Positions 8,647-17,325 of a stretch of DNA of 44,358 nt are shown one piece after another (the stretch's first letter is position 1; each line of letters opens with the position of its first letter). The stretch is from Clostridiaceae bacterium. Its GTDB lineage: Bacteria > Bacillota > Clostridia > DUPQ01. The notes under the pieces were generated by a model. That model was not told the DNA's origin. It saw nothing but the letters and a program-made list of their open reading frames with translations, and searched no databases. The stretch spans positions 1 to 44,358 of the forward strand of contig DUPQ01000076.1 of assembly GCA_012838235.1 (NCBI GenBank), in the 5' to 3' direction. The translations under genes and the position numbers were made by a program.

Positions 8647-9901
8647 CTTTTCTCATCTCCACTTTTATTCTTTCTACTCTCAAGTTTGCCATTTCCAGTA
8701 CGGTTATTACATGACCGTCAAACTCCACCCTGTCATTTTCTACGGGAAGTCTTCCCAGCCTCTCGGTCACAAAACCGCCGACCGTGGTGGATTCCGATTC
8801 CAATTCTTCATCAAAATCTATCATCTCCAGAAAATCATCCAGCAACATATCCCCGGCAACCTCATAGGTCCCTTCCGCCGTTTCCACCGTGTCCTCACTC
8901 ATGTCGTCGGTTTCATCCCATATATCCCCGACCAGCTGTTCCAGAACATCCTCCAGAGTGACTATGCCCATAGTACCTCCGAATTCATCGACAACAACAG
9001 CCATATGTGCTCTTTTTGCCTTGAACTCTTCCATAACGGAGGATATGTCCATGGACTTATATATATATAAAGGTTCACGTAACATGGAGCGGATATCAAT
9101 CTGTGCACCTTTTTTCACGGCTGCCTTCAGTAGCCTTTTTGTGCTCAATATACCTACTATATTATCTATAGTACCTTCAAAAACCGGTACTCTGGAATAT
9201 TCCTCATCCACTACCGCCCGTATTATATCCTCGGGCTCATCATTTATATCTATGGCAAATACATCCACCCTCGGGGTAAGAATCTCAAATGCTCTGTCAT
9301 CGGAAAACTCTATTGCCGACCGTATAAGGTCGCTTTCTTTTTCGGTAAACCCGCCCTCTTCTTCTATTGTCTCCACTATACTTAACAGTTCGTCTTCGGT
9401 AACCGTAGGTTCTTCTTTTTTAGGTTTCCATATCACGGAAAGCTTTTCCGTCATTTTGGTAACCGTAAATACTATGGGCTTGAAGATGAATATGAATACA
9501 TTAACCAGCCATGTAACATTCACGGCAAATCTGTTGGGATTGTCGTTTGCAACCATCTTGGGAGTAATTTCACCGAATATAAGGATTACTATGGTGGTAA
9601 CTATAACCGTTATGGTCTGAACGGGAAGAGTTGTATTTGTTTGCTCAATAATCCTTAAAGCAATAAGGGTGGTCAAAGAAGAAATGGCTATATTAACTAA
9701 GTTGTTACCTACCAATACCGTATAAAGTACCGAGGAGAAGTTCTTAGCCAGCTCATAGGTTTTTTTCTTTTTTTTGTCCCCGCCTTCCGCTTCCAGACGG
9801 ATTCTTCCTATGTTAAGTGATGAAAATGCCATCTCCGTGCCGGAGAAAAAGAAGGAAAGCATAATAAGTATTATTATTCCGAGATAAATAAGCCAATCCA
9901 T
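8636..9901 (-). CDS. CNNM/CorC-type CBS-domain membrane protein (hemolysin family), copy 2
   Basis: A 421-residue membrane protein with the DUF21/CNNM transmembrane module (about residues 1-180, with four hydrophobic segments), then paired CBS domains (about 200-330) and a C-terminal CorC_HlyC domain (about 345-421). Family members move or sense Mg2+ and other divalent cations; the hemolysin name is historical. Clear marks are SFFFSGTEMAFSSLN at the N-terminus, TPRVDVFAID at the CBS start and VVVDEFGGTMGIVTLEDVLE in CBS2. It is a tandem paralogue of the gene just upstream; the two overlap by one base (TAATG), so they are translated together and may form a heteromer. Confidence 0.9.
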   Translation of the reverse strand: MDWLIYLGIIILIMLSFFFSGTEMAFSSLNIGRIRLEAEGGDKKKKKTYELAKNFSSVLYTVLVGNNLVNIAISSLTTLIALRIIEQTNTTLPVQTITVIVTTIVILIFGEITPKMVANDNPNRFAVNVTWLVNVFIFIFKPIVFTVTKMTEKLSVIWKPKKEEPTVTEDELLSIVETIEEEGGFTEKESDLIRSAIEFSDDRAFEILTPRVDVFAIDINDEPEDIIRAVVDEEYSRVPVFEGTIDNIVGILSTKRLLKAAVKKGAQIDIRSMLREPLYIYKSMDISSVMEEFKAKRAHMAVVVDEFGGTMGIVTLEDVLEQLVGDIWDETDDMSEDTVETAEGTYEVAGDMLLDDFLEMIDFDEELESESTTVGGFVTERLGRLPVENDRVEFDGHVITVLEMANLRVERIKVEMRKDAD

Positions 9902-11214
9902 TACCGGTTTACCTCCTCTTGCTTCTTTCTGTTATTTTCTTCTTCCGGATTTTCATCGTGCTTTTTTTCAATTACTTTAACAAGCAGCTTTTCTATCCTC
10001 ATACCGTCCAGCTCTTGTATGGATACCGATAAACCCATATCCTCAAAGCAATCACCAACCTCGGGGATATTCTGAAGATGTTCCATTGTCCAGGCGGAAA
10101 CCGTTTTATGTTCTATATCATCATCATTGCACGGAATATCCAGTTCGTCCAGAAGCTCATCCATACGCAATTCGCCCACAACTTCCAGTACTCCGTCATC
10201 CAGATGTACAAAATCTTCTTCCACTATATCGTCTTCGTCGTATATATCACCTACCAACTCTTCCATTATATCTTCCATTGTAATCAGACCGGCGGTTCCG
10301 CCGTAATCGTCGGTTACTATTACCATATGCACTCTTCTGGCACTCATCATTTCAAAAAGCGTATTAACCAACAGGCTCTGATGCACGAATATCGGCTCAT
10401 CCATTACCGATGCCACATCAACAGCGGTATTGTTCAGTATACCTTTGAGATATTTCCTTGAATGTAAAACGCCTATAATGTTATCTATAGTGTTCTCATA
10501 AACCGGTATTCTGGAGAATTTTTCCTTTATAACTATACTGTCTATCTTTTCTTTACTCCAGTCTATATCCACAGCAACAATATCCACTCTGGGTGTAAGA
10601 ATATCCGCAGCGGTAGTATCCAGAAAGTCTATCGCCGACTGGATAAGTTCGCTCTTATCCGCCTCAATTACACCTTCTTCCTCAATTGTCTCTATCATGC
10701 TCTGAAGTTCTTCTTCAGTCATAGTAGGTTCCTTGGGTGCATTTCCCATCAGTTTTCTTACCAGCCTTCCTACTGCGGAAAGCACATAGGCAATAGGAGT
10801 TAATATTACAATAAGAAACCTCAACAGCGGAGCAAAGGTCCTTGAATATGCATCGGCATTGTCTTTAGCAATACTTTTGGGAATAACTTCGCTGAATGTG
10901 AATATGAGGATGGTAAGAACAATTGTTGATACCAAAGAACCTATCTCGCCCAGATAGCGCACCGCAATAACCGTAGCTATTGAAGCTGCGGTTATGTGTA
11001 TTACGTTTAACAGTATAAGAATAGTAGAAATATATTTATCGGATTGTTCTAATATCTTCAGTACTCTTTGAGATTTAACATCGCCGTTTTCCGCATTATA
11101 CTTCATCCGTATCTTATTACAGGATGAATATGCCGTTTCCATACCCGCCAACAGACCCCCAACGACGATGAGGCCGATTAAGGCGATACTTCGGTATATA
11201 CTGTCACTATCCAT
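9901..11214 (-). CDS. CNNM/CorC-type CBS-domain membrane protein (hemolysin family), copy 1
   Basis: A 437-residue paralogue of the following gene with the same order: CNNM membrane module (about 1-175, beginning GLLAGMETAYSSCNKIRMKY), CBS pair (about 205-330, with TPRVDIVAVD and VTDDYGGTAGLITMEDIME) and a CorC_HlyC domain. The C-terminal tail (EENNRKKQEEVNR) is very charged. It is first in a three-gene unit ending with the MBL-fold hydrolase and has a near-consensus promoter directly upstream. Tandem copies suggest duplication followed by specialisation. Mg2+ transport or sensing is inferred from the family. Confidence 0.9.
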   Translation of the reverse strand: MDSDSIYRSIALIGLIVVGGLLAGMETAYSSCNKIRMKYNAENGDVKSQRVLKILEQSDKYISTILILLNVIHITAASIATVIAVRYLGEIGSLVSTIVLTILIFTFSEVIPKSIAKDNADAYSRTFAPLLRFLIVILTPIAYVLSAVGRLVRKLMGNAPKEPTMTEEELQSMIETIEEEGVIEADKSELIQSAIDFLDTTAADILTPRVDIVAVDIDWSKEKIDSIVIKEKFSRIPVYENTIDNIIGVLHSRKYLKGILNNTAVDVASVMDEPIFVHQSLLVNTLFEMMSARRVHMVIVTDDYGGTAGLITMEDIMEELVGDIYDEDDIVEEDFVHLDDGVLEVVGELRMDELLDELDIPCNDDDIEHKTVSAWTMEHLQNIPEVGDCFEDMGLSVSIQELDGMRIEKLLVKVIEKKHDENPEEENNRKKQEEVNR

Positions 11215-11252
11215 TAAGGATTTTCACGCTCCATAAATCAAAATATATCGAC

Positions 11253-11281
11253 AGTTTAATGCATAACATATATATTGTCAA
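11253..11281 (-). promoter_or_regulatory. Strong promoter of the CNNM/CorC operon
   Basis: On the minus strand a perfect -35 TTGACA (11276-11281) and TAAACT -10 (11253-11258) are separated by 17 bases, with a leader of about 30 bases. Confidence 0.75.
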
Positions 11282-11448
11282 GTAAACCGGCGTACCGATA
11301 GTGTAAACTTGTTTGGGGATTGATAGAATAAAACAGAATTGGCAAATATATTAGCAAACAACTCATCCTCCGCTTTTCTCACATAAGAGCAAAAATCAAA
11401 GAAGGCATAAAGAGGACAACAAAGTGCATGCATTATATTTGTTTTTAA

Positions 11449-11742
11449 TCATTTCAGGGCCCTCTCTATTCTTTTATTCTCATTTTTTGCTTTAAGTACA
11501 GCTTCTTCTAACTCTTTTCTTCTTTTGATTTTCTTATCTAAGTTTTGAACATCTTTCTTTTTTATATATTCAGACTTTATTTTTTCTCCTTCCCGCCACT
11601 GATAATAAAAATAAGTCTTATTATTTATATTTTTTTTACTAATATATCCAATCGGAAGTTGAGAAATTTCTTTTTCCGCAGAATCTATAAAATGATTGTT
11701 TCTTTCTAATTCTTCAATTAACACTTGTTTCAATATAGACAT
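11449..11742 (-). CDS. Small coiled-coil protein of unknown function, AT-rich
   Basis: A 97-residue protein, mostly helical and charged, with a central strand-rich motif (ISKKNINNKTYFYYQWREGE, about residues 35-54) and a C-terminal lysine/glutamate-rich coiled coil. The ATG at 11742 is chosen over the one at 11754 because GGAGG lies five bases before it. I do not recognise a named family. Similar short proteins with a LP-G-I-xKK-x-YYY pattern occur in Firmicutes, from memory sometimes beside AbiEii-type nucleotidyltransferases; no such partner is present here. It stands alone between housekeeping operons, is clearly more AT-rich than its neighbours, and sits under a dense operator array. It may therefore be a self-regulated acquired gene. 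Confidence 0.7.
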   Translation of the reverse strand: MSILKQVLIEELERNNHFIDSAEKEISQLPIGYISKKNINNKTYFYYQWREGEKIKSEYIKKKDVQNLDKKIKRRKELEEAVLKAKNENKRIERALK

Positions 11743-11754
11743 TTGTTCCTCCAT

Positions 11755-11838
11755 AACCTACAATATATAAAAATACTTCCATGTGTAGGTTAAAATGTTT
11801 AACCTACTTTTTTATTATATTATATTTTGTAGGTTAAA
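11755..11838 (-). promoter_or_regulatory. Array of four GTAGGTTAAA boxes over the small AT-rich gene
   Basis: The box GTAGGTTAAA or its complement occurs at 11829-11838, 11798-11807, 11785-11794 and (truncated) 11755-11761. The inner two form a perfect palindrome with a 3-base centre. The outer boxes lie 21 and 22-23 bases away and form two tandem inverted repeats. TATAAT-like sequences lie between the boxes (11814-11824) and upstream (11848-11853), so a bound protein would cover the promoter and the ribosome-binding region. Autoregulation is inferred. Confidence 0.6.
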
Positions 11839-11886
11839 TAAAGCTTTATTATATGATAATCTAAAAAAGCATACTAAAACTCATAT

Positions 11887-12717
11887 TTAAGGATATACTT
11901 CCCCGTTTATCATGATATTCTTGGCTGTCACATCAATTCTTATCATATTCAAAGCGGTGGTAAAATCCAGCACATCATATATTTTCTGCTGTACCTGTCG
12001 CAAAGTTTCCGGTATATCATAATCCACATTTACCGTTATATTTACTTCCAGAGATATCCCTTCCGGTCGGTTTATGACACGAAAGCGGGTCATGCCCTCA
12101 TAGCCGTTTATTTCGGTACATCCGTAACTTGCAATCTGAAACAAAGTGTTGTTGGATATTGTGTATCCTCCCAAGTAGGAAAATGTAGGTCTTACTATGG
12201 TCTTGGTACCGTCCGGCTCATACCTTGTCTTGTCTCTCCTTCGGAAAATATACAACGGGTCTAAAAGATACCCTGCAAAATCCTTCTTTATCTCAAAAGT
12301 AGGAACGGGTATTACGTGTTTTCCCTTCTCCTGACGGCTTCTGGTCGCGGCGGCAATTTCTTCTTCGTCGGATATATCGGTAATTCTTATTATTTTCTGT
12401 ATAGAAGGCAGTTCCAGTCTCTGCGCTATCTCGTTGACCATCTTATCCGATGTTCCTAAAATCAGCAAAGAATCCACCTTGCCCGCTCTTATCGCTTTTA
12501 TAACCTCCTTGCGATGATCGTTATCATCAAAAATGGCACGCTTTATGGAAGCTATTTTGGTAGCTTCCTTCTTGGCGCTTTTTCCGGCTATGACCCGGTT
12601 TTCACTTATCAATAAGCCGTCGTCAATTATATGGGTGATACCCATATCCGAAGCAAGCAACGTAGATTTATGACTTTTGCCGGTTCCGCTCGGACCGACT
12701 AAGGCATATACTTTAAT
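11887..12717 (-). CDS. P-loop NTPase fused to an Asp23/Gls24-like C-terminal domain; probable ATT start
   Basis: A 276-residue protein. The Walker A motif GPSGTGKS (residues 8-15) and the preceding strand VYALV lie upstream of every in-frame ATG, GTG or early TTG. The only well-placed start is ATT at 12715-12717, with GGAGG five bases before it; an in-frame stop occurs further upstream. The middle region (LILGTSDKMVNEIAQRL, VIPVPTFEIKKDFAGYLLDP) looks kinase-like. The last 70 residues (FRVINRPEGISLEVNITVNV, IPETLRQVQQKIYDVLDFTT, IDVTAK) resemble the Asp23/Gls24 envelope-stress domain. The role is unknown; a membrane-stress function is only inferred. It follows the RsmC-like gene by about 30 bases. 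Confidence 0.8.
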   Translation of the reverse strand: MKVYALVGPSGTGKSHKSTLLASDMGITHIIDDGLLISENRVIAGKSAKKEATKIASIKRAIFDDNDHRKEVIKAIRAGKVDSLLILGTSDKMVNEIAQRLELPSIQKIIRITDISDEEEIAAATRSRQEKGKHVIPVPTFEIKKDFAGYLLDPLYIFRRRDKTRYEPDGTKTIVRPTFSYLGGYTISNNTLFQIASYGCTEINGYEGMTRFRVINRPEGISLEVNITVNVDYDIPETLRQVQQKIYDVLDFTTALNMIRIDVTAKNIMINGEVYP

Positions 12718-12747
12718 GTGTACCTCCGTATATATATTAAGATTATA

Positions 12748-13386
12748 TCAGTTTTTATCTTTAATGCATTTAAGAATATGATATCCGGCACTTCTGTTAA
12801 TAGTTTCAAGATTGGAAAATAGCTCGGCAAGTTTCTTTTTTGTGCTGTCCAGCCCTTGTTTCTTCTGAATAACACAGTAAAAGATACCGTTTTCGTTAAG
12901 CATTTCATATGCTTTTTCATAAAAAGCAAACACCGTCGCTTTACCCGCTCTTATGGGGGGATTGGTCACACAAATGTCCGCTTTCTCCGGTATATCCTCT
13001 TTTACTATATCCAGTTTCTTTACATATGTTCTTTTGGACCTGTTCTGCCCGGCATTTATTTTTGCCAACTCGGCCGCTCTTTCGTTTATCTCATAAAGAT
13101 ACGTATTGTTTATCTTAAGCAGTCTGTTGAGTACTATCCCTATAACCCCTATTCCGCAACCTAAATCGGCAAGCGAAGGTCTCTCTTTATTGGAAAGGCC
13201 TTTTTCCTGCTCCCCGATATCGGCAATAACCGAGTCAATAAGAAGCTTGGAGCCGTAATCAATGCCGGTTTTGGAAAATACACCGGAATCGGAGTAAAAT
13301 CGAAATTCCACCTCATTTATTCTGGCCTTGTACTCAAACATGTCCTCATGAGTTAACTGTTTGTCCGTATAGTAGTGATTTGTCAT
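12748..13386 (-). CDS. Class I SAM methyltransferase, RsmC-like
   Basis: A 212-residue methyltransferase. Motif I is LADLGCGIGVIGIVL (about residues 94-108), and the catalytic NPPI appears in VTNPPIRAG (about 158-166), the motif of N-methyltransferases that act on guanine or adenine amino groups. The N-terminus FRFYSDSGVFSKTGIDYGSK and the overall length match the single-domain RsmC-like proteins of Firmicutes, so 16S rRNA G1207 methylation is the likely reaction. AAGGA lies six bases before the ATG. The gene begins just after the ferredoxin terminator, so it is expressed by read-through or by its own promoter, which I cannot see. Confidence 0.88.
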   Translation of the reverse strand: MTNHYYTDKQLTHEDMFEYKARINEVEFRFYSDSGVFSKTGIDYGSKLLIDSVIADIGEQEKGLSNKERPSLADLGCGIGVIGIVLNRLLKINNTYLYEINERAAELAKINAGQNRSKRTYVKKLDIVKEDIPEKADICVTNPPIRAGKATVFAFYEKAYEMLNENGIFYCVIQKKQGLDSTKKKLAELFSNLETINRSAGYHILKCIKDKN

Positions 13387-13399
13387 TATCTTTCCTTAA

Positions 13400-13424
13400 A
13401 ATGAAAAAGGGCGGTCTGACCGCC
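13400..13424 (-). terminator. Rho-independent terminator after the ferredoxin gene
   Basis: The stem GGCGGT/ACCGCC with a 3-base loop (13410-13424) is followed on the minus strand by CTTTTTCATTTT. It lies 22 bases after the ferredoxin stop codon. Confidence 0.8.
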
Positions 13425-13446
13425 GGTTCTCAGTATTTGACTCCTG

Positions 13447-13644
<198 letters not shown>

Positions 13645-13707
13645 TTATATAGCCGTGAAATATAAAAATCAAGGGCTTAAAATAATTGGTATATCTTTAT
13701 CAAAATA

Positions 13708-14595
13708 TCAATTATCCTCCAACTTTGTAAGTTCATTAATATCCTGTGCCGCTTCTTCATCGGGCAGAACTTTATACTTGCTGGACTTCTTCAGTACCGT
13801 TACATCCTGTGCATTGTACTGCCTTATATCTATCTCTTCGCCTTTGTCCAATTTGACCTTCAGCTCGCCCTTAAGCATGTTTACGTCGATGACTTCCCCC
13901 TTGCCGTCGGCCGTTTGCACTATGGCACCTATGCCCGGTGTCTTTTTTATAAGGTCGGTATATACTTCATGTTCATACTTCAAGCAACACATAAGCCTTC
14001 CGCACACTCCCGATATCTTAAGGGGATTAAGGGAAATAGCCTGGTCTTTTGCCATCTTTATGGAAACGGTTTGAAAATCGTTTAAGTAACTGGTGCAACA
14101 GAAAACTCTTCCGCATACCCCGATACCGCCTAAGAGCTTGGCTTCATCGCGTACGCCTATCTGTCTTAATTCGATTCTGGTGCGAAAAGTGGATGCCAGA
14201 TCCTTAACCAGTTCCCTGAAGTCCACCCTGCCGTCAGCCGTAAAGTAGAAAATAATTTTACTCATATCGAAGGTTGCCTCCACCCCGACAAGTTTCATGG
14301 CTATTTTATGACCGGCTATCTTTTTCTCGCAGATGGCAAAGGCTTCGCTTTCTTTGCTTTTTGACTCCTCCGCTTTGTTAAGATCCTCCTGTGTTGCTTT
14401 TCGGATAATCTCCTTAAGAGGGGCCACAACATTCGATTGCTCAACCTGAGTAATCGGTGATGCAACAGTTCCCATTTCCGTACCCTTGATTGTCTCCACT
14501 ATTACTTTGTCATTTATATTAAGCTCCCAATCTCCCGGAGCGAAACTGTATATTTTGTTCGAATGTCTGAACTTTACTCCGACAACGGTTATCAT
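13708..14595 (-). CDS. ricT: PSP1-domain protein RicT (YaaT), stage 0 sporulation/RNA-processing factor
   Basis: A 295-residue protein with the PSP1 domain and its diagnostic cysteine pairs, GGIGVCGRVFCCTSYLNDF (about 155-173) and SGVCGRLMCCLKYEH (about 195-209). In Bacillus, RicT works with RicA and RicF as an iron-sulfur complex that affects RNase Y maturation of mRNAs, competence and sporulation. The place directly after holB, with a 4-base ATGA overlap, is the classic Firmicute order. RicA and RicF partners are not in the window. Confidence 0.95.
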   Translation of the reverse strand: MITVVGVKFRHSNKIYSFAPGDWELNINDKVIVETIKGTEMGTVASPITQVEQSNVVAPLKEIIRKATQEDLNKAEESKSKESEAFAICEKKIAGHKIAMKLVGVEATFDMSKIIFYFTADGRVDFRELVKDLASTFRTRIELRQIGVRDEAKLLGGIGVCGRVFCCTSYLNDFQTVSIKMAKDQAISLNPLKISGVCGRLMCCLKYEHEVYTDLIKKTPGIGAIVQTADGKGEVIDVNMLKGELKVKLDKGEEIDIRQYNAQDVTVLKKSSKYKVLPDEEAAQDINELTKLEDN

Positions 14596-15545
14596 ATATT
14601 CAATTCCTCCATTAATTCCACATTCATGGTTCCTATAGCTATGCTTACGGAAACATTATCTTTTATGTATTTTGCGGCCTTTGCCACATAATTGCATGCC
14701 TTAAACAGGCTTTCGCTGCTGTTGTTTGCCGCCGTTCTTTTTATAATATCCAAAAAATCGGCATTTATCAAGCTGTCTGTTTGCTCGGTTTCTTTGAATA
14801 TAAGTGCGTCACGGAATAAACTTTGCAATACCTCTAAAAAAACCGTTATGTCTATTGATTTGTCTTTGTTTATTAAATCGGTGTTTATTTCACTGAGATA
14901 TCTTACCGCGGCACTTCTGGTCTGCCGGAAAGTTTCATCGGTTATAAGTGTGTCCGCTCTTCCTATGCAACCCTCGGAAAAACATGCAGCAAAGTTTATC
15001 TGTTGTATATCGGTATCGGGATATTTGTTTTGCAGATAGTCCTTAACCTCACTCTCGGTGTTGACTCCCGTATAAATAATTACACATCGCGATCTTACCG
15101 TATCTATCAGCTGTTCGGAATTGGTAACCGTCAACAAAAAATAGACATTGGAAGGAGGCTCTTCCAGTGCTTTTAAAAAAGCGTTTTGTGCCTGGTCGGT
15201 CATTGTATCGGCATCATGTATAATGTAGATTTTATTTCCGCTGCCCAAAGGCAGAAGTTGAGTATCTTTGATAAGAGTGCGTATATCCTCCACGGAAATG
15301 GATTTATCACTTTTCAGTATATACTGCTCTTTGTGCCCCAAACAACCTTCACAGTGACCGCATACTTTCAGTTTATCGGGATTCTTGCAAAAAAGAAGCC
15401 GGGAAAAAGCATCCGCAATAAGTTTTTTTCCCGACCCGACAGGACCCTCAAATATATACCCGTGACATATCCTGCCTTTTTTGATAAGTTTTGATATTTG
15501 ATTTTTTAAAGGTTTTCTTCCCTTTATATCATCAAAATCCGCCAT
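14592..15545 (-). CDS. holB: DNA polymerase III subunit delta'
   Basis: A 317-residue clamp-loader subunit of the replisome. The P-loop region GPVGSGKKLIADAF is at about residues 35-48. A zinc-binding cysteine set follows (LLFCKNPDKLKVCGHCEGCL), then IHDADTMTDQAQNAFLKALE and the SRC motif in TVRSRCVIIY that opposes ATP in a partner subunit. It overlaps ricT by 4 bases and starts 2 bases after the c-di-AMP receptor gene, so the three are one operon. Length is normal. Confidence 0.95.
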   Translation of the reverse strand: MADFDDIKGRKPLKNQISKLIKKGRICHGYIFEGPVGSGKKLIADAFSRLLFCKNPDKLKVCGHCEGCLGHKEQYILKSDKSISVEDIRTLIKDTQLLPLGSGNKIYIIHDADTMTDQAQNAFLKALEEPPSNVYFLLTVTNSEQLIDTVRSRCVIIYTGVNTESEVKDYLQNKYPDTDIQQINFAACFSEGCIGRADTLITDETFRQTRSAAVRYLSEINTDLINKDKSIDITVFLEVLQSLFRDALIFKETEQTDSLINADFLDIIKRTAANNSSESLFKACNYVAKAAKYIKDNVSVSIAIGTMNVELMEELNI

Positions 15546-15546
15546 T

Positions 15547-15876
15547 TTAACTCTTGACGTATTTTACAACATCGGTTACGAAAATCGTTGCTCCGCCCAT
15601 GGTTATCTCTATCGGATATCCTGTCAGAACTGCACCCTGAGATGCTCCTATCATGGAAGAATTAACTATCTTCTTTCTGCTCTTGGATCTCGCTTTTATT
15701 ATTTCAATGGCGTGGTCCAGTTTTTCATCGTCCACTCCTATAAGCAAGGTGGTATTTCCCGATTTTAAGAATCCTCCGGTGGAACACAGCTTTGTGACTC
15801 CGTAACCTTCCTGACTCAGTCCTCTCATTACATCCAATTCATCTTCATCATTCACTATTGCAAATATCAGCTTCAT
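15547..15876 (-). CDS. darA: Cyclic-di-AMP receptor PII-like protein (DarA/PstA)
   Basis: A 109-residue PII-fold trimeric protein that binds the second messenger c-di-AMP in the cytoplasm. MKLIFAIVNDEDELDVMRGL is the typical first strand and helix. The ligand-loop region STGGFLKSGNTTLLIGVDD and the C-terminal strand GGATIFVTDV are present. Length and place between tmk and holB match the Firmicute gene yaaQ/pstA. Its output target is unknown in general. It overlaps tmk by 4 bases. Confidence 0.95.
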   Translation of the reverse strand: MKLIFAIVNDEDELDVMRGLSQEGYGVTKLCSTGGFLKSGNTTLLIGVDDEKLDHAIEIIKARSKSRKKIVNSSMIGASQGAVLTGYPIEITMGGATIFVTDVVKYVKS

Positions 15877-16508
15877 CTAATATCCTCCTTCAAAACATTA
15901 TCTACATATGACGTTATCTCATTAGTTATTTCTCTTGCTTCTTTGGTGCCGTCAATCCTTATTATTCTTTCGGGGAATTTCTCCAAAAGTTTTTTATATC
16001 CCTCATATACTTTGTAATGAAAAGACATATCCTCATTTTCCAACCGGTCGGTTGCGGTAGCATTCTGTCTTCTCTTTAGCGACTGCTCCGGTGTTATATC
16101 AATAAAGAAGGTAATCTTGGGGACTATATTCTTTACCGCCGCAAGGTTTATGGACAGTACCGCATCGAAATTCAAGTCTCTTCCGTAGGCTTGGTATGCA
16201 AGCGAGGAATCGAAAAACCTGTCTAATATCACTATCTTTCCCTCTTTAAGCAAAGGCTCGACTTTTTCTTCCATCATCTGTGCCCGGGAAGAGGCGTATA
16301 AAAGCATTTCCGTCAGGGAAGCCATTTCGGTATTATCGCTGTTAAGTAATATGGAGCGAATTTCCTCTCCTATCCTTGTTCCTCCCGGTTCCCGTAAAAT
16401 TGCCGGCATATATCCCTTTTCTTCAAGATATCGGCTCAAAGCCTTTATCTGAGTGGTCTTTCCGGAACCGTCGGTCCCTTCGAAAGAAATAATCATTCCT
16501 TTTGCCAT
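15873..16508 (-). CDS. tmk: Thymidylate kinase
   Basis: A 211-residue enzyme that phosphorylates dTMP to dTDP. The P-loop is FEGTDGSGKTTQ, the DR motif is ILDRFFDSSLAYQAYGR, and the lid Arg-rich segment SLKRRQ is present. A start at 16508 (MAKGMIIS) fits the normal length and lies 7 bases after the coaX stop. The longer frame from 16553 would add 15 residues that overlap coaX and has no ribosome-binding site of its own. Confidence 0.95.
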   Translation of the reverse strand: MAKGMIISFEGTDGSGKTTQIKALSRYLEEKGYMPAILREPGGTRIGEEIRSILLNSDNTEMASLTEMLLYASSRAQMMEEKVEPLLKEGKIVILDRFFDSSLAYQAYGRDLNFDAVLSINLAAVKNIVPKITFFIDITPEQSLKRRQNATATDRLENEDMSFHYKVYEGYKKLLEKFPERIIRIDGTKEAREITNEITSYVDNVLKEDIR

Positions 16509-16515
16509 AAACGTA

Positions 16516-17322
16516 TTATGCCTTTCCCTCCGTCTTGGATTTGTTTTTATCATAAACCAGTTTAAGCCCGTTCAGTGTAAGCATACTGTCTATATAGTCA
16601 ATCTGGTCGCTGTTTTTGGCGATAATGCTTAAAAGGCCTCCGGTGGCTATAACCTTAATATCCTCATAATTCTGGTTATAGTCTTCCGCAAGTTCCTTTT
16701 TCATGTCTTTTACTATGCCCGCTATCAACCCCAGGTAGCCGTTTACTATTCCCGACTGCATGGAGGTTATAGTATTTTTGCCTATAACCTTAGCAGGTTT
16801 TATTATATCTACATTAGGCAGTTTTGCCGCTCTTTTGTACAAAGCCTCAGCTGTAAGACTGACGCCTGAACATATTACCACGCCGGGGCACTCGAAATTA
16901 TCCGTTACGCAACTGAATGTGGTTGCAGTACCGAAATCAATTACTATAGCGGGACCTTTATATGTTTCATAAGCGGAGACCAAGTTTACTATTATGTCCG
17001 CCCCCAGTTCTCTGGGATTGTCTATCTTTATATTCAATCCGGTCTTTATTCCCTGTTCCACCAGCAAGGGTGTCCGGTTAAAGTATTTTTCCAGACTGTT
17101 GGTAAGCGTATACATTATTCCCGGTACAACCGAAGAAAGAATAATGGCATCAACATCGGACAGTTTCAGACCGGCTGCATTGAACATGTTTATATAGAAG
17201 ACTCCGAATTCTTCAGGGGTTCTTTCTTTGTTGGTCGTCAGGCGCCACACATTGGTATATTTTTCCCCGTTATGTACCCCCATTACGATATTGGTATTTC
17301 CCACATCAATAGCTAAAAGCAT
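16516..17322 (-). CDS. coaX: Type III pantothenate kinase
   Basis: A 268-residue ASKHA-fold kinase for the first step of coenzyme A synthesis. The phosphate motif MLLAIDVGNTNIVMGV opens the protein. GADIIVNLVSAYETYKGPAI contains the conserved G-A-D pantothenate site, and VIDFGTATTFSCV is the second phosphate motif. It lies between the low-complexity protein and tmk with almost no gaps, so it belongs to the same operon. Confidence 0.95.
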   Translation of the reverse strand: MLLAIDVGNTNIVMGVHNGEKYTNVWRLTTNKERTPEEFGVFYINMFNAAGLKLSDVDAIILSSVVPGIMYTLTNSLEKYFNRTPLLVEQGIKTGLNIKIDNPRELGADIIVNLVSAYETYKGPAIVIDFGTATTFSCVTDNFECPGVVICSGVSLTAEALYKRAAKLPNVDIIKPAKVIGKNTITSMQSGIVNGYLGLIAGIVKDMKKELAEDYNQNYEDIKVIATGGLLSIIAKNSDQIDYIDSMLTLNGLKLVYDKNKSKTEGKA

Positions 17323-17325
17323 TCT

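Noticed and set aside
8889-9620. 243-codon plus-strand ORF
   Set aside because: Serine/threonine-rich antisense of the CorC-type gene, which has clear domains; no ribosome-binding site.
16509-16553. N-terminal extension of tmk
   Set aside because: The extra residues overlap coaX, have no ribosome-binding site and exceed the family length.
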